A stretch of DNA of 64,000 bases from Gammaproteobacteria bacterium (GTDB taxonomy: Bacteria; Pseudomonadota; Gammaproteobacteria; Eutrophobiales; Eutrophobiaceae). The stretch spans positions 1 to 64,000 of the forward strand of contig CANKCB010000009.1 of the NCBI GenBank assembly GCA_947480335.1, in the 5' to 3' direction. The notes beneath the pieces were generated by a model. It saw nothing but the letters and a program-made list of their open reading frames with translations. It did not search any database and had not been told where the DNA came from. A program made the translations under genes and the position numbers. Positions 38,745 to 49,490 of this stretch are shown in pieces (within the stretch, counting starts at the first letter, position 1; the number at the start of each line of letters is the position of its first letter).

Positions 38745-38860
38745 AAAAAGCCTTACTGTTATTTATATGAAATTCCAGACTCAATCTAACCTGAGTTTAT
38801 CAATGCTACCCTTTTATTTAAGCATTGTTACCCCTCACTCCTGCCCCCTCACTCCTTACC
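38713..38860. repeat. Inverted repeat element B (GTGAGGGG / CCCCTCAC)
   Basis: The left arm (38713-38743) is GTGAGGGGATAGGAGCGAGG and then AGTCAGGAGTG. The right arm (38827-38860) is GTTACCCCTCACTCCTGCCC followed by CCTCACTCCTTACC. 38713-38735 agrees with the complement of 38830-38852 at 19 of 23 positions, around a core of about 95 AT-rich bases. The stop TGA of the nucleotidyltransferase (38742-38744) falls in the left arm. The element separates that gene from rpiA, which it precedes by ten bases. Confidence 0.8.
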
Positions 38861-38870
38861 AGGACAAAAC

Positions 38871-39530
38871 ATGACTGCAGACGAAAAAAAGCAGGCGGTT
38901 GCGAAAGCGGCGCTGCAATATATAGAAGACAATACAATTGTCGGAGTGGGCACGGGCAGCACCGTTAACCATTTCATACACTTTCTAGCCACGATCAAAC
39001 ACCGGATAGAAGGTGCAGTATCCAGTTCAAACGCCTCTGCTGAACTGCTGCGTAAACACCATATACCGGTGTTGGATCTGAATAGTGTGAATGAATTATC
39101 GGTCTATGTTGATGGTGCAGATGAAACAACCCGTCACCTGCAATTAATCAAGGGTGGTGGGGGAGCGCTGACACGGGAAAAAATTGTTGCTGCTGTTAGC
39201 AAGACCTTCGTTTGTATAGTTGATGACTCGAAATTAGTTGATACGCTGGGTAAGTTTCCGTTGCCCGTCGAAGTTATCCCCATGGCACGTAGTCATGTTG
39301 CCCGTACCATCGCCAGAATGGGAGGGAAACCGGTTTTGCGTGACAGTTTTGTTACCGACAACGGTAATATCATTCTTGATGTGCATAATCTAACGATACT
39401 GAAACCTGCTGAACTGGAGATGCAGTTGAACCAGATCACCGGAGTGGTTACCAATGGCTTGTTTGCCATACGACCGGCCGATATCCTGCTGATCGCAGAT
39501 AACGATTCAGTGCAAACCTTACGCAGGTGA
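38871..39530 (+). CDS. rpiA: Ribose-5-phosphate isomerase A
   Basis: Interconverts ribose-5-phosphate and ribulose-5-phosphate. The 219-residue product has [13 protein letters not shown] (24-36), [12 protein letters not shown], the catalytic YVDGADETT (about 83-91) and [15 protein letters not shown] (94-108). Its start has ACCAGGACAAAAC before it, with AGGA as the ribosome site. It supports the pentose side of the tkt pathway but is not in that operon. Confidence 0.96.
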   Translation: MTADEKKQAVAKAALQYIEDNTIVGVGTGSTVNHFIHFLATIKHRIEGAVSSSNASAELLRKHHIPVLDLNSVNELSVYVDGADETTRHLQLIKGGGGALTREKIVAAVSKTFVCIVDDSKLVDTLGKFPLPVEVIPMARSHVARTIARMGGKPVLRDSFVTDNGNIILDVHNLTILKPAELEMQLNQITGVVTNGLFAIRPADILLIADNDSVQTLRR

Positions 39531-39668
39531 TTCAGTATGGTAGTGGCCGTCTAAATGATATATATTATCGGCGCCTGTACATCGCGCAGACATCAATCCC
39601 GAATATTAAGTACCTTGTCTGCAAGAGATGAAACAATAACAATCAAACTACACCCCAGAGGGTAAGTC

Positions 39669-39818
39669 ATGATTTTTTACATAGTTTATATCGCTTCCAT
39701 CATAGTATTGGCACTGCATTTCACCGGATTTCTTGCCAGACGTAATATGGAATGGGCTGTACTGGCGGCGGCGGCACTGTTCGCAGTCAATATTCTCGAT
39801 TACCTCGCAATTATCTAA
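39669..39818 (+). CDS. Small two-helix membrane protein
   Basis: A 49-codon reading frame from ATG at 39669 to TAA at 39816-39818 that was not in longer-ORF lists. It encodes MIFYIVYIASIIVLALHF, a loop with FLARRNMEW, then a second hydrophobic helix rich in alanine and ending in DYLAII. A purine site (AGAGGG) precedes the ATG. Two hydrophobic helices joined by a short positive loop look like a real small membrane protein. It overlaps no other gene and stands 17 bases before dtd. Confidence 0.5.
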   Translation: MIFYIVYIASIIVLALHFTGFLARRNMEWAVLAAAALFAVNILDYLAII

Positions 39819-39835
39819 GTAATATCCTCCACCCG

Positions 39836-40273
39836 GTGATCGGCCTGATACAGCGGGTCAGTCGCGCCCACGTCGATGTTCAGCAAAAAACCATTGCCAG
39901 TATTCAGCAAGGAATCTGCGCATTAATCGGTGTTGAAAAGTCGGATAGTCCGGCTACTGCAGACAGGTTACTGGAACGGATGTTGTCATACCGTATTTTC
40001 GCGGATGCAGAGGGAAAAATGAATCGCAGTCTTGTAGATGTTCAGGGTGAGTTGTTAATTGTTCCTCAATTTACCCTGCCAGCAGATACTCGAAAAGGTA
40101 CCCGTCCCGGATTCAGCAAGGCGGCATCACCCGAGCTGGGCAGGCATTTGTTTGAATATCTCAAAGAACAGGCCAGGCAGAAATATGGCAAGGTCTGTTC
40201 AGGTCAGTTTGGTGCAGATATGCAATTACACCTGGTCAACGACGGACCAGTTACGTTCTGGCTGACAGCTTGA
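39836..40273 (+). CDS. dtd: D-aminoacyl-tRNA deacylase
   Basis: Removes D-amino acids wrongly charged to tRNA. The product begins at GTG (39836, reading VIGLIQRVSRAHVDV), because family members start with a short M-x-x-LIQRVS; the longer ATG frame from 39752 would overlap the small membrane gene. It has VPQFTLPADTRKGTRPGFSKAASPE and the catalytic-region QFGADMQLHLVNDGPVTFW at the C-terminus, including the GP cis-dipeptide. At 145 residues its length equals that of E. coli Dtd. Confidence 0.94.
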   Translation: MIGLIQRVSRAHVDVQQKTIASIQQGICALIGVEKSDSPATADRLLERMLSYRIFADAEGKMNRSLVDVQGELLIVPQFTLPADTRKGTRPGFSKAASPELGRHLFEYLKEQARQKYGKVCSGQFGADMQLHLVNDGPVTFWLTA

Positions 40274-40397
40274 GCAGGCGTTAATCAGTCACAAAATGTT
40301 GTGAAAATTAAAAGATAATTTCTGACAGACTGTGCCCCGGCTTATCCTTACGACAAGCATCGGTTATCAGATTGAGTATTTAAGATTACTGGCAAGG

Positions 40398-41381
<984 letters not shown>

Positions 41382-41443
41382 TTATACCATTTACTGCATC
41401 ATATGTTATTGTAACCAAACTTGAATTGTGCGGATATTGATCG

Positions 41444-42040
41444 ATGTCAAACAAACGAATTGCAACTGTAAAACGCGAGACCCGTGAAACCAGTATAGTG
41501 GTTGAAGTAAATCTGGATGGTACGGGTCACTCCAGCCTGAAGATCGGTGTTCCGTTTCTGGAACACATGATTGACCAGATTGCACGGCATGGCCTGATTG
41601 ATATCAAAATTGATGCCACTGGCGATCTGGAAATTGATGCACACCATACAGTTGAGGATGTTGGGATTACGCTGGGTCAGGCTATTGCCAGGGCGTTGGG
41701 TGATAAAACAGGTATTTTCCGCTATGGCCATGCCTATGTACCACTGGATGAAGCCTTGTCGCGTGTTGTACTTGACTGTTCAGGTCGGCCCGGTCTTGAG
41801 TATCTGGTGGATTACCCCAGAGCCAGAGTGGGCGATTTTGATATTGATCTTGTTTATGAGTTTTTCCAGGGCTTTGTAAACCATGCCCAGGTTACCCTGC
41901 ATATCGATAATCTCCGGGGACGTAATGCGCACCATATTGCTGAAACCATCTTCAAGGCGTTTGGTAGGGCATTACGTATGGCCGTTGAACCAGACCCGCG
42001 TATGGCAGGAATAATGCCGTCTACCAAAGGATCGCTTTAG
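41444..42040 (+). CDS. hisB: Imidazoleglycerol-phosphate dehydratase
   Basis: Step seven of histidine synthesis. The 198-residue single-domain protein has [19 protein letters not shown] near 60-80 with the metal-binding His pairs, and [18 protein letters not shown] near the end. Metal sites are formed by HHxxE pairs. It is the single-domain type without the phosphatase part of E. coli HisB. hisH follows after 18 bases. Confidence 0.97.
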   Translation: MSNKRIATVKRETRETSIVVEVNLDGTGHSSLKIGVPFLEHMIDQIARHGLIDIKIDATGDLEIDAHHTVEDVGITLGQAIARALGDKTGIFRYGHAYVPLDEALSRVVLDCSGRPGLEYLVDYPRARVGDFDIDLVYEFFQGFVNHAQVTLHIDNLRGRNAHHIAETIFKAFGRALRMAVEPDPRMAGIMPSTKGSL

Positions 42041-42058
42041 GACCAAAGCCTGACTGGT

Positions 42059-42694
42059 ATGAAATCCGTTGCCGTGATCGATTATGGTGCAAGCAACCTG
42101 CGCTCTGTGGTTAAGGCACTTGAACACGTTGCCGATGCCAAAAGCCGCATCAGTGTGTGTACGACCGCCGAGCAGTTACAGCAAGCTGACCGAATTGTGT
42201 TTCCAGGGCAAGGCGCTATTAAACAGTGTATGGATTCACTCAGGTCCAGAAACTTGATTGAACCCTTGCTTGAGTCGCTCAGGACCAAACCGTTTCTTGG
42301 TTTATGTCTGGGGTTGCAGTCGCTGATGCAATTTAGCGAGGAGGATGGTGGTACAGAGGGACTCGGTGTGATTGCCGGCAAGGTGATTAAATTTCCCCCA
42401 CAAAAAACTGACAGTAACGGGGATAAATACAAGATTCCACATATGGGTTGGAATGTTGTGGAACAACAACAGTCACATCCGCTGTGGAAAGGCATACCCT
42501 CTGGCGAACGATTTTACTTTGTTCATAGTTACCATGTGCAACCAGACAGTTCTGCAGTAACGGCTGCAACCACATCCTACATCGTTGACTTTACCTCGGT
42601 AATCGCAAGAGACAATCTGTTTGCCGTGCAATTTCATCCAGAAAAGAGTCAACGAGCCGGACTGCAGCTATTATCAAATTTTCTGGCCTGGTAA
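42059..42694 (+). CDS. hisH: Imidazole glycerol phosphate synthase subunit HisH
   Basis: The glutaminase partner of HisF. The 211-residue class I amidotransferase has the catalytic nucleophile Cys83 in FLGLCLGLQSL, the oxyanion GPGQGA-like PGQGAIKQ at 49-56 and the His/Glu pair in FHPEKSQRAG near 190-199. Its usual followers hisA and hisF are absent: a terminator comes next, then HU on the other strand. So HisF must be encoded elsewhere. Confidence 0.96.
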   Translation: MKSVAVIDYGASNLRSVVKALEHVADAKSRISVCTTAEQLQQADRIVFPGQGAIKQCMDSLRSRNLIEPLLESLRTKPFLGLCLGLQSLMQFSEEDGGTEGLGVIAGKVIKFPPQKTDSNGDKYKIPHMGWNVVEQQQSHPLWKGIPSGERFYFVHSYHVQPDSSAVTAATTSYIVDFTSVIARDNLFAVQFHPEKSQRAGLQLLSNFLAW

Positions 42695-42730
42695 AACACA
42701 ATCGGCCCGCCTGGGACAGAATAACAGACA

Positions 42731-42758
42731 AAAAAAAGGCCGTTTTAACGGCCTTTTT
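42731..42758. terminator. Bidirectional rho-independent terminator between hisH and HU
   Basis: A run of seven A, GGCCGTT, a TT loop, AACGGCC and then a run of six T makes a near-perfect inverted repeat that works on either strand. It lies 36 bases after hisH and 22 bases after the stop of the HU gene on the opposite strand. Confidence 0.9.
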
Positions 42759-42780
42759 TATAACGAGTGTAGCTAAAAGC

Positions 42781-43104
42781 TTAGGCTACAGCGTCCTTCA
42801 GTGCTTTTAACGCCGTGGCTTTTACGCTGGTTGCTGCTGGCTTGGCCTTGATCATGATTTCCTCTCCGGTAAATGGATTGGTACCTTTTCTGGCTTCGCG
42901 AGCTGGCTTGATAATTCTTCTTAATTTAATACCCAGTGATGGAACAGAAAATTCTCCTGAGCCACCTTTCTTCAAATGGGCATGAGCAAGCGCGGCAAGA
43001 CCATCAAGCACAGCCGTCACTTCTTTCTTGGATAAACCGGTATTGTCAGCCAGGCTGCTCAATATCTGCGATTTGGTTTGTTTTGTTGAAACTGTCTTAG
43101 CCAT
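42781..43104 (-). CDS. HU-family DNA-binding protein
   Basis: The 107-residue protein matches the HU/IHF fold with an N-terminal helix pair (TKSQILSSLADNTGLSKKEVT), the beta arm region GEFSVPSLGIKLRR and the hallmark NPFTGEEIMIKAKPA, then a tail of alanine and lysine. It is longer than E. coli HU (90 residues) by an N-terminal stretch and an Ala/Lys-rich end. Nucleoid architecture is the expected role. A GAGGAG site precedes the ATG. The gene is preceded by a 259-base gap (43105-43363) in which I see no gene or clear operator. Confidence 0.9.
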   Translation of the reverse strand: MAKTVSTKQTKSQILSSLADNTGLSKKEVTAVLDGLAALAHAHLKKGGSGEFSVPSLGIKLRRIIKPAREARKGTNPFTGEEIMIKAKPAATSVKATALKALKDAVA

Positions 43105-43363
43105 TTTGTCTCCTCATGATTTGCATCAGTAATTTATGGTTATTGAATCCTTAGTATACGTCCGGTAATTCTATGTCAGGTCTACAGCGATTATTTCCCC
43201 CAAGGGCGCCAATTATGCTATGGAAAGCCTACAAATCCAAATTTAATAGCGTAAATACAGCCATTTTTTCACAAAATAATTTATGGCGGGGTCTGCCGTG
43301 GTGAAATAAAATGTCAGGAATTGCTTTAGGTATTTAACCCTAAGCTTCTTATTCTTAAACGAT

Positions 43364-44650
43364 TTATCCGTTCTCTCTGTTAATGGCGCGGTAGCCGATA
43401 TCGTCCCGGTAAAACATGCCCTCCCAGTGTATCTGACGTATTGCCTCCAGAGCGGCCTGCTGTGCCAATTTCACGCTATTACCCAGCGCGGTCACACAGA
43501 GTACCCGTCCACCCGCCGTGACAATGCGGTCATTCAAAACAGAGGTACTGGCATGAAATATCTTTGTGTCTGCAGTAAATGGACCTGACAGTCCGGATAT
43601 CGTATCGCCTTTTTTGGGAGAGTCGGGATAACCGGCGGCGGCGGCAACAATACCTAACGCAGGTCGTGGATCCCACTTGGCAACGGTCTGATCCAGTTTT
43701 CCTGCCAATGCTTGCAGGCATAATTCCACCAGATCACTTTGCAGACGCATCAGGATAGGCTGGGTTTCCGGATCGCCGAACCGGCAATTGAATTCCAGTA
43801 CCCGAATGTGGCCGTCGGCAGATATCATCAGACCCGCATACAAAAATCCGGTATAGGTACGCCCTTCCATTTTCATACCAGCAATCGTAGGACGTATGAC
43901 TTCTTCCATAATACGGTCATGTAATGAATCGGTAATTACCGGTGCAGGTGAGTATGCACCCATACCGCCGGTATTAGGTCCACGGTCACCTCTGTCACGG
44001 GCCTTGTGGTCCTGCGAGGTTGCCATAGGCAGTACATTCTCACCGTCACACATAACAATAAAGCTTGCCTCTTCACCGGTCAGAAATTCCTCAATCACGA
44101 CACGATGACCGGCATCACCAAACTTGTTTGCCTGTAACATATCCGTTACCGCAGCCAATGCTTCATCGAGTGTGGTGGCTACCACCACGCCTTTTCCAGC
44201 GGCCAGACCGTCGGCCTTGATTACCAGTGGAATAGCTCGGGTGTGTATATAGGTAATCGCCCTGTCCAGATCGGTAAAGACTTCATAGTCTGCTGTCGGG
44301 ATTTTATGCCGTTTGAGAAAATCCTTGGTGAAGGATTTGGAGGCCTCCAGTACGGCCGAATTTTTTCGGGGACCGAAACAAGGTAATCCTGCGGCGATGA
44401 AATCATCCACTATACCGTTAACCAGCGGACCTTCGGGTCCGATAATGGTCAGGCCAATTGCCTGTTCACTGGCAAAGCGGATTAAGGAATCCGTGTCATC
44501 GGCGGCAATCGGGATGTTATAGATACCCGTTTCTGTGGCCGTACCGGCATTACCTGGAGCGACAAATACGGCCTCAATATTCTTAGACTGTGAGGCTTTC
44601 CATGCCAGTGCATGCTCACGTCCGCCTCCACCTATGATCAGGATTTTCAT
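43364..44650 (-). CDS. purD: Phosphoribosylamine-glycine ligase
   Basis: Second step of purine synthesis. The 428-residue ATP-grasp enzyme has ILIIGGGGREHALAWK (N-terminus), PLVIKADGLAAGKGVVVA (about 139-156), GDRGPNTGGMGAYSPAP and VLEFNCRFGDPETQPIL. The start lies 3 bases after purH. Order purH-purD downstream of fis is conserved in gammaproteobacteria. Confidence 0.97.
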   Translation of the reverse strand: MKILIIGGGGREHALAWKASQSKNIEAVFVAPGNAGTATETGIYNIPIAADDTDSLIRFASEQAIGLTIIGPEGPLVNGIVDDFIAAGLPCFGPRKNSAVLEASKSFTKDFLKRHKIPTADYEVFTDLDRAITYIHTRAIPLVIKADGLAAGKGVVVATTLDEALAAVTDMLQANKFGDAGHRVVIEEFLTGEEASFIVMCDGENVLPMATSQDHKARDRGDRGPNTGGMGAYSPAPVITDSLHDRIMEEVIRPTIAGMKMEGRTYTGFLYAGLMISADGHIRVLEFNCRFGDPETQPILMRLQSDLVELCLQALAGKLDQTVAKWDPRPALGIVAAAAGYPDSPKKGDTISGLSGPFTADTKIFHASTSVLNDRIVTAGGRVLCVTALGNSVKLAQQAALEAIRQIHWEGMFYRDDIGYRAINRENG

Positions 44651-44652
44651 AA

Positions 44653-46215
44653 TTAATGTCTGAAATGACGCATGCCAGTAAAGACCATTGCCATGCCATG
44701 CTCATCGGCCGCAGCGATGACTTCTTCATCACGCACGGAACCTCCGGGTTGTATCACTGCCGCGATGCCAACCTTGGCTGCTGAATCAATCCCGTCACGG
44801 AACGGGAAAAAAGCATCTGAAGCCATCACCGAACCCTTTACGATAAGACCACTGTCTTCTGCCTTGATAGCGGCGATACGTGCGCTGTAGACCCGACTCA
44901 TCTGGCCGGCACCAATTCCAATGGTCTGCCTGTGCTTGCCATAAACAATCGCATTCGACTTGACGTATTTGGCTACATGCCAGGTAAATAACAGATCAAT
45001 AAGTTCCTGAGGGGTAGGGTTTCGTTTACTGACAATTTTCAGTTCTGCCTGACCAATAACGCCATTATCGCTATCCTGAATCAACAAGCCGCCACTGACA
45101 CGCTTTAACTCCAGCTGCTGTATAGGTGACTCACGGTAGCCGTTGATCAGTATCCGGACATTCTGCTTGCTGGCCGTAATAGCAAGTACATCATCATCTA
45201 TTTCAGGTGCAATGATCACTTCAACAAACTGTCTGTCAATAATGGTTTTTGCCGTAACGGCATCCAGCTTCCGGTTAAATGCAATGATGCCACCAAATGC
45301 CGAGACCGTATCGGTCTTGTAGGCTTTTTCATAGGCATCCAGAATTGAATCCGATATTGCCACGCCACAGGGGTTGGCATGTTTAACGATGACACAGGCC
45401 GGTTCACTCAAGCCACTGACACATTCAAGTGCAGCGTCCGTGTCAGCGATATTATTGTAAGATAATTCCTTGCCCTGTAATTGTTTTGCACTGGCCAGCG
45501 TGCCGGAAGAGCTGAGGTTATCCCTGTAAAACGCGGCGGTCTGATGGGGATTCTCGCCATAGCGCAGATCCTGTGCCTTACGAAATTGCATGGTATAGGT
45601 ATCAGGATAATTCTGGTACTGGTTGTCTCCGGTAATGCTACCCAGATAATTGGAAACGGAGGCATCATAGTTCGCAGTATGGGCAAAGACCTTCTTCGCA
45701 AGGCGGAAACGGGTAGCATCAGCCAGTTTACAATTATTTGCTTTCAGCTCGGCTAATACCGGGGCGTAGTCGTTTGTATCAACCAGTACAGCGACATAGG
45801 CATGATTTTTTGCTGCTGAGCGGATCATGGTTGGTCCACCAATATCGATATTTTCTATTGCTTCAGCCAGCGTACAATCCGGTCGGCTCACGGTTGCTTC
45901 AAACGGGTAAAGATTTACCACGACCAAATCAATCGGTTCTATTCCATGTTTTTGCATCACCGCATCATCCTGTCCGCGTCGTCCAAGCAGACCGCCATGT
46001 ACTTTCGGGTGTAGGGTTTTTACCCGACCGTCCATAATTTCAGGAAAACCGGTGTAGTCAGAAACGTCTGTTACCTCTATTCCCTGTTGCTTGAGCAGGC
46101 CGGCTGTACCGCCTGTTGATAGAATACTGATACCGAGTTTTTGCAGCTCCTTGCAGAGCTCGATCACTCCTGTTTTATTGGAAACACTGACGAGCGCGCG
46201 TTTTACGACTGACAT
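44653..46215 (-). CDS. purH: Bifunctional AICAR transformylase / IMP cyclohydrolase
   Basis: Does the last two steps of IMP synthesis. The 520-residue product has the N-terminal cyclohydrolase (MGS-like) domain with [14 protein letters not shown] and [16 protein letters not shown], and the AICAR transformylase domain with KHANPCGVA (near 263-271) and [25 protein letters not shown] at the end. The gene follows fis by 56 bases. Confidence 0.97.
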   Translation of the reverse strand: MSVVKRALVSVSNKTGVIELCKELQKLGISILSTGGTAGLLKQQGIEVTDVSDYTGFPEIMDGRVKTLHPKVHGGLLGRRGQDDAVMQKHGIEPIDLVVVNLYPFEATVSRPDCTLAEAIENIDIGGPTMIRSAAKNHAYVAVLVDTNDYAPVLAELKANNCKLADATRFRLAKKVFAHTANYDASVSNYLGSITGDNQYQNYPDTYTMQFRKAQDLRYGENPHQTAAFYRDNLSSSGTLASAKQLQGKELSYNNIADTDAALECVSGLSEPACVIVKHANPCGVAISDSILDAYEKAYKTDTVSAFGGIIAFNRKLDAVTAKTIIDRQFVEVIIAPEIDDDVLAITASKQNVRILINGYRESPIQQLELKRVSGGLLIQDSDNGVIGQAELKIVSKRNPTPQELIDLLFTWHVAKYVKSNAIVYGKHRQTIGIGAGQMSRVYSARIAAIKAEDSGLIVKGSVMASDAFFPFRDGIDSAAKVGIAAVIQPGGSVRDEEVIAAADEHGMAMVFTGMRHFRH

Positions 46216-46271
46216 TGAACAAAATACCTCTGACTATTAGCGGATGGGTTTTCGGGATAATAAAAAAAGAA

Positions 46272-46556
46272 TTATTGTATATTATATTTTTTCAGGCGGT
46301 TCCTGAAGGTGCCCCTGTTCAACCCCAGAATTTCGGCCGCACGTGAGACATTACCGCCAGCGTAATCGAGCACGGATTCAAACAGTGGTATTTCAATCTG
46401 GGTCAGGATAAGTTCATAAACATCGGCTGGTTCATGCCCATCCATGTCCCGGAAATATTTCTCCATGACTTCCTTGACGTGGTTACCCATGCTACCGGAG
46501 GCATTTGCCTGGGTTTTCTGGGGTCTGCTTTTTTTCTTGCGTGTGGCTGAGTTCAT
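46272..46556 (-). CDS. fis: Fis-type DNA-bending protein
   Basis: The 94-residue protein has an N-terminal basic stretch, a middle beta/helix part and the Fis helix-turn-helix at its end: VLDYAGGNVSRAAEILGL, then NRGTFRNRLKKYNIQ. The C-terminal HTH is the NtrC-like HTH_8. It is coupled to dusB by a 4-base overlap, the usual dusB-fis arrangement. Fis normally controls rRNA promoters and chromosome structure. Confidence 0.95.
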   Translation of the reverse strand: MNSATRKKKSRPQKTQANASGSMGNHVKEVMEKYFRDMDGHEPADVYELILTQIEIPLFESVLDYAGGNVSRAAEILGLNRGTFRNRLKKYNIQ

Positions 46557-47542
46557 GCTGCCAGTTTCCCGTGTCTAGTGCCTTCCATCCAGAAGAATTC
46601 TGTAACCAGTTGTAACTGCTGTTCACAACTTTCCGTAGCGTTTATCAACGGCTGGAAAGTGCTATATCCTGGCACCTTAGCGCAGTACCATCCGATGTGC
46701 TTACGGGCGATACGTACTCCGGTGTAATCCCCGTAAAACCGGTATATCTGTTGCAGATGCTCGATCAATACGCGGCCAATCCCGGAATGATCAGGCAACG
46801 GCATGGCCGTGCCGGACTGCAGATATGTCTTGATCCTGGAAAATATCCAGGGATCGCCAAGCGCGCAGCGTCCAATCATGACGCCATCTACCCCTGTATA
46901 ACGTATAACCCTTGCGGCCTCTTCTGCCGAGTCGATATCACCATTGGCAATGACCGGAATAAGGACGCGTGATTTTATCTCGGCAACAGTGTCATGTTCT
47001 GCAGTGCCATTGAATTTGCAGGCGCGGGTGCGGCCATGTACCGTCAGTCTTTGTATTCCTGATTCTACCGCTATCTTCGCAATCGTGATCGCATTTTTGC
47101 TTTGCAAGTCCCAACCGGTACGGATTTTCAACGTAACCGGTACGGACACTGCATTGACCACCGCTTCCAGTATTTTCCCCACCAGCTGTTCGTCGCGCAG
47201 TAAGGATGAGCCAGCCATCAAATTACAGACTTTCTTGGCCGGGCAACCCATATTGATATCTATCACCTCGGCTCCTTGTGTGACATTGAATTTGGCCGCC
47301 TCTGCCATCATTACCGGATCGGCGCCGGCAATTTGGACTATTCGCGGCGACTCGTCGTCAATGATATCCATGCGCCATCGGGATTTTTTGCTGTGATACA
47401 GCGTCGGGTTGGAGCTGGTCATTTCTGAAACGCAAGCGTCAGCGCCCATACTCCGGCAGATTTTACGGAATGGTTTGTCCGTAATTCCTGCCATCGGAGC
47501 AAGAAAGATTTGTTTGTGAGTCAAGTCAGAAATAACGTTCAT
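46553..47542 (-). CDS. dusB: tRNA-dihydrouridine synthase DusB
   Basis: Flavin enzyme that reduces uridine in tRNA. The product has IFLAPMAGITDKPFRKICR near the start, AEVIDINMGCPAKKV with the FMN/catalytic region, IRTGW, RLTVHGRTRACKFNGTAEH and ANGDI. The start was set at MNVISDL (47542), which puts the APMAGITD hallmark near residue 14 as in the family; the longer reading from 47596 adds 18 residues of unclear origin. The ribosome site is weak in both cases. Confidence 0.95.
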   Translation of the reverse strand: MNVISDLTHKQIFLAPMAGITDKPFRKICRSMGADACVSEMTSSNPTLYHSKKSRWRMDIIDDESPRIVQIAGADPVMMAEAAKFNVTQGAEVIDINMGCPAKKVCNLMAGSSLLRDEQLVGKILEAVVNAVSVPVTLKIRTGWDLQSKNAITIAKIAVESGIQRLTVHGRTRACKFNGTAEHDTVAEIKSRVLIPVIANGDIDSAEEAARVIRYTGVDGVMIGRCALGDPWIFSRIKTYLQSGTAMPLPDHSGIGRVLIEHLQQIYRFYGDYTGVRIARKHIGWYCAKVPGYSTFQPLINATESCEQQLQLVTEFFWMEGTRHGKLAA

Positions 47543-47745
47543 CCTGCAAATCGCCGCTTCTAGTGATTTCGTGGCGGCATAGTGAGACGCAATCATAACG
47601 GGGAATAGTTAGGGTGAAAAGCGTTGCTTTACAAGCTGGCCAAACGGTTTAGAGCAGAATTGAATGCTTCAGGATAAATAAGCGACTTAACTGCCTCTAA
47701 CGAGTGATAAAAGTATTGCTGGATGCCTGTATTATCGACAGTAGG

Positions 47746-48567
47746 TCAAAAAAAGCCGAACTCAAAACCAACCGTGCTGGCAATGGTGTCGGCCACTTCC
47801 AGTACCAGATGCAGGGGGAGATGCGGTGACAGGCCTGCATCTATCGCAACGGAAGTATCGAGATATTCAGCCGGTTGCAAGCGACGATACGCGGTAACCG
47901 CACCGTTATTGTCATATAACATGAATTGGATACCCGGATAAGGTTGGGTTTTATCAGACTGGTTTTCAATCGTAATGTTGACGAGCAGCGCATCGTTATA
48001 TCTGGGGTGATCACGCACATCACGATTGACCAGAACGATTGCATCAAGATCACGCTCCCTGACCAACTGACACTGCCAACGTTCACAGAACTGTTTGGCC
48101 AGCGGCAGATACTGTGGATAGCGGGTCAGTAACATATCACGGTTAAACCAGAGCAGTTGCGCGGCAATGGCTGTAGTAAACAACAACACACCCAGAGACC
48201 AAAATACAGCTGCTGTGCGGGATCGAACTTCGGGTTCCGCGGCCAGTAAATTCAGTGCAAATTCAGGCTCTATATCCTGGCGGGTAATTTGTGCAGGATT
48301 ATTCGCCATGGGACTGATGCTGGAAGTAGCACGCGGTTCGTTGAGCATTTCAGGTATCTCGAACTGCGGTTCCTCCGGCTTTTTGCGCATGAGGTCCAGC
48401 ATGATTTTTTGCCCGGATTCGCTGGCAGATGAAGGCCTGTCAGAGAGCTTGTCCAGCGCATTGAATTGTTCGCCACAAAACCCGCATTGCACCTGACCCT
48501 GCGCCGCAGACAATTGTCTGGCATTGATACGAAACTGCCTGTGGCAGGAATAACAGACGGTAATCAT
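47746..48567 (-). CDS. MJ0042-type zinc-ribbon and DUF3426 protein
   Basis: The 273-residue protein starts with a zinc ribbon: CYSCHRQFRI then CGFCGEQFNAL, with CxxC pairs at residues about 5-8 and 32-35. A transmembrane helix follows at about 123-142. The C-terminal part fits the DUF3426 beta fold, exposed outside the membrane. Proteins of this kind between prmA and dusB are common in beta and gammaproteobacteria; function unknown. The start overlaps the prmA stop by ATGA. Confidence 0.83.
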   Translation of the reverse strand: MITVCYSCHRQFRINARQLSAAQGQVQCGFCGEQFNALDKLSDRPSSASESGQKIMLDLMRKKPEEPQFEIPEMLNEPRATSSISPMANNPAQITRQDIEPEFALNLLAAEPEVRSRTAAVFWSLGVLLFTTAIAAQLLWFNRDMLLTRYPQYLPLAKQFCERWQCQLVRERDLDAIVLVNRDVRDHPRYNDALLVNITIENQSDKTQPYPGIQFMLYDNNGAVTAYRRLQPAEYLDTSVAIDAGLSPHLPLHLVLEVADTIASTVGFEFGFF

Positions 48568-49490
48568 GTTTTACTGCCAGCAATTACCTGCTTGCGAGTA
48601 CCGGTAATCATGACCCATTCATCGCGAAAAACCGGCGTGTCCAAATCAAACCAGGGTGCATAGGTTCGCAGACACTGATCCGTCTGGGTAGATAATACTC
48701 CTGACAAGACAATTCTCTCGCCACCAGAGAGCAGTGTGCTGAAATAGGGCGCTAGTGTAATCAATGGATTGAGCAAGATGTTCGCAATCAAAATATCGGC
48801 TGGCTGGTCTGAAAACTGGTCAGGTAGATAAGTCTGTATGCGAGATTCTAGTTGATTAATGCCGGCATTGTTACGAGTTGCCTGTAAGGCCTGTGGATCG
48901 ATATCAACGGCATGAACGATACTGGCGCCCAGGCTGGCGGCCGCAAGACCAAGGATACCGGAACCACAACCGTAATCGATAATCTGTTTGTCTTGTAAAT
49001 CATGGGTGGCCAGCCATTCCAGACACAGGGCCGTCGTCGCATGTGTGCCTGTACCAAAGGCCAGACCTGGATCTAACTCAATGATATGGTCGATATTTGC
49101 CGGTCGTGTTAACCAGCTGGGGCAGATACACAGCTTGTTGCCAAAGATCATCTGTGCAAAGCCTGGCTTGTGTTGCTCAAGCCAGTTGGCGTCCTGCATA
49201 AATTCAATCTTGCATTCGATTAAGTTATTACTGCCTACCTTGTTGCGGATACAGGCAACCAGTATGTCCAGATCGATGTCTGGATTGAACAGCGCAGAAA
49301 TGGCTGTTTGCTCCCAGAACCGGTCTTCAGTTGAATCATCACCAAAGATTGGTTCGTTGGTGGCTGGCGTCATGCTGACAGAGATTGCGTCAAACTTTTC
49401 CAGCAGATCTACCAGATCCTCGACCAGGGGCGGATAACTGGTCAGGGTCAGCTTGAACCAGGCGTTACTGCCTGAGTTATTTAAGTCCAA
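48564..49490 (-). CDS. prmA: Ribosomal protein L11 methyltransferase
   Basis: Methylates L11. The 308-residue product has the SAM motif [21 protein letters not shown] near residue 167, [14 protein letters not shown], and the NPF-like [13 protein letters not shown]. It begins with TTG (49488-49490), because no ATG lies nearby and the usual WFKLTLT segment follows close. It overlaps the end of accC by 14 bases, so it is translationally coupled. Confidence 0.95.
   Translation of the reverse strand: MDLNNSGSNAWFKLTLTSYPPLVEDLVDLLEKFDAISVSMTPATNEPIFGDDSTEDRFWEQTAISALFNPDIDLDILVACIRNKVGSNNLIECKIEFMQDANWLEQHKPGFAQMIFGNKLCICPSWLTRPANIDHIIELDPGLAFGTGTHATTALCLEWLATHDLQDKQIIDYGCGSGILGLAAASLGASIVHAVDIDPQALQATRNNAGINQLESRIQTYLPDQFSDQPADILIANILLNPLITLAPYFSTLLSGGERIVLSGVLSTQTDQCLRTYAPWFDLDTPVFRDEWVMITGTRKQVIAGSKT

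Noticed and set aside
44672-44890. Small frames on the opposite strand of purH, accC, dsbD and others
   Set aside because: They lie wholly inside well supported genes with no ribosome sites or domains; they are reading-frame shadows.
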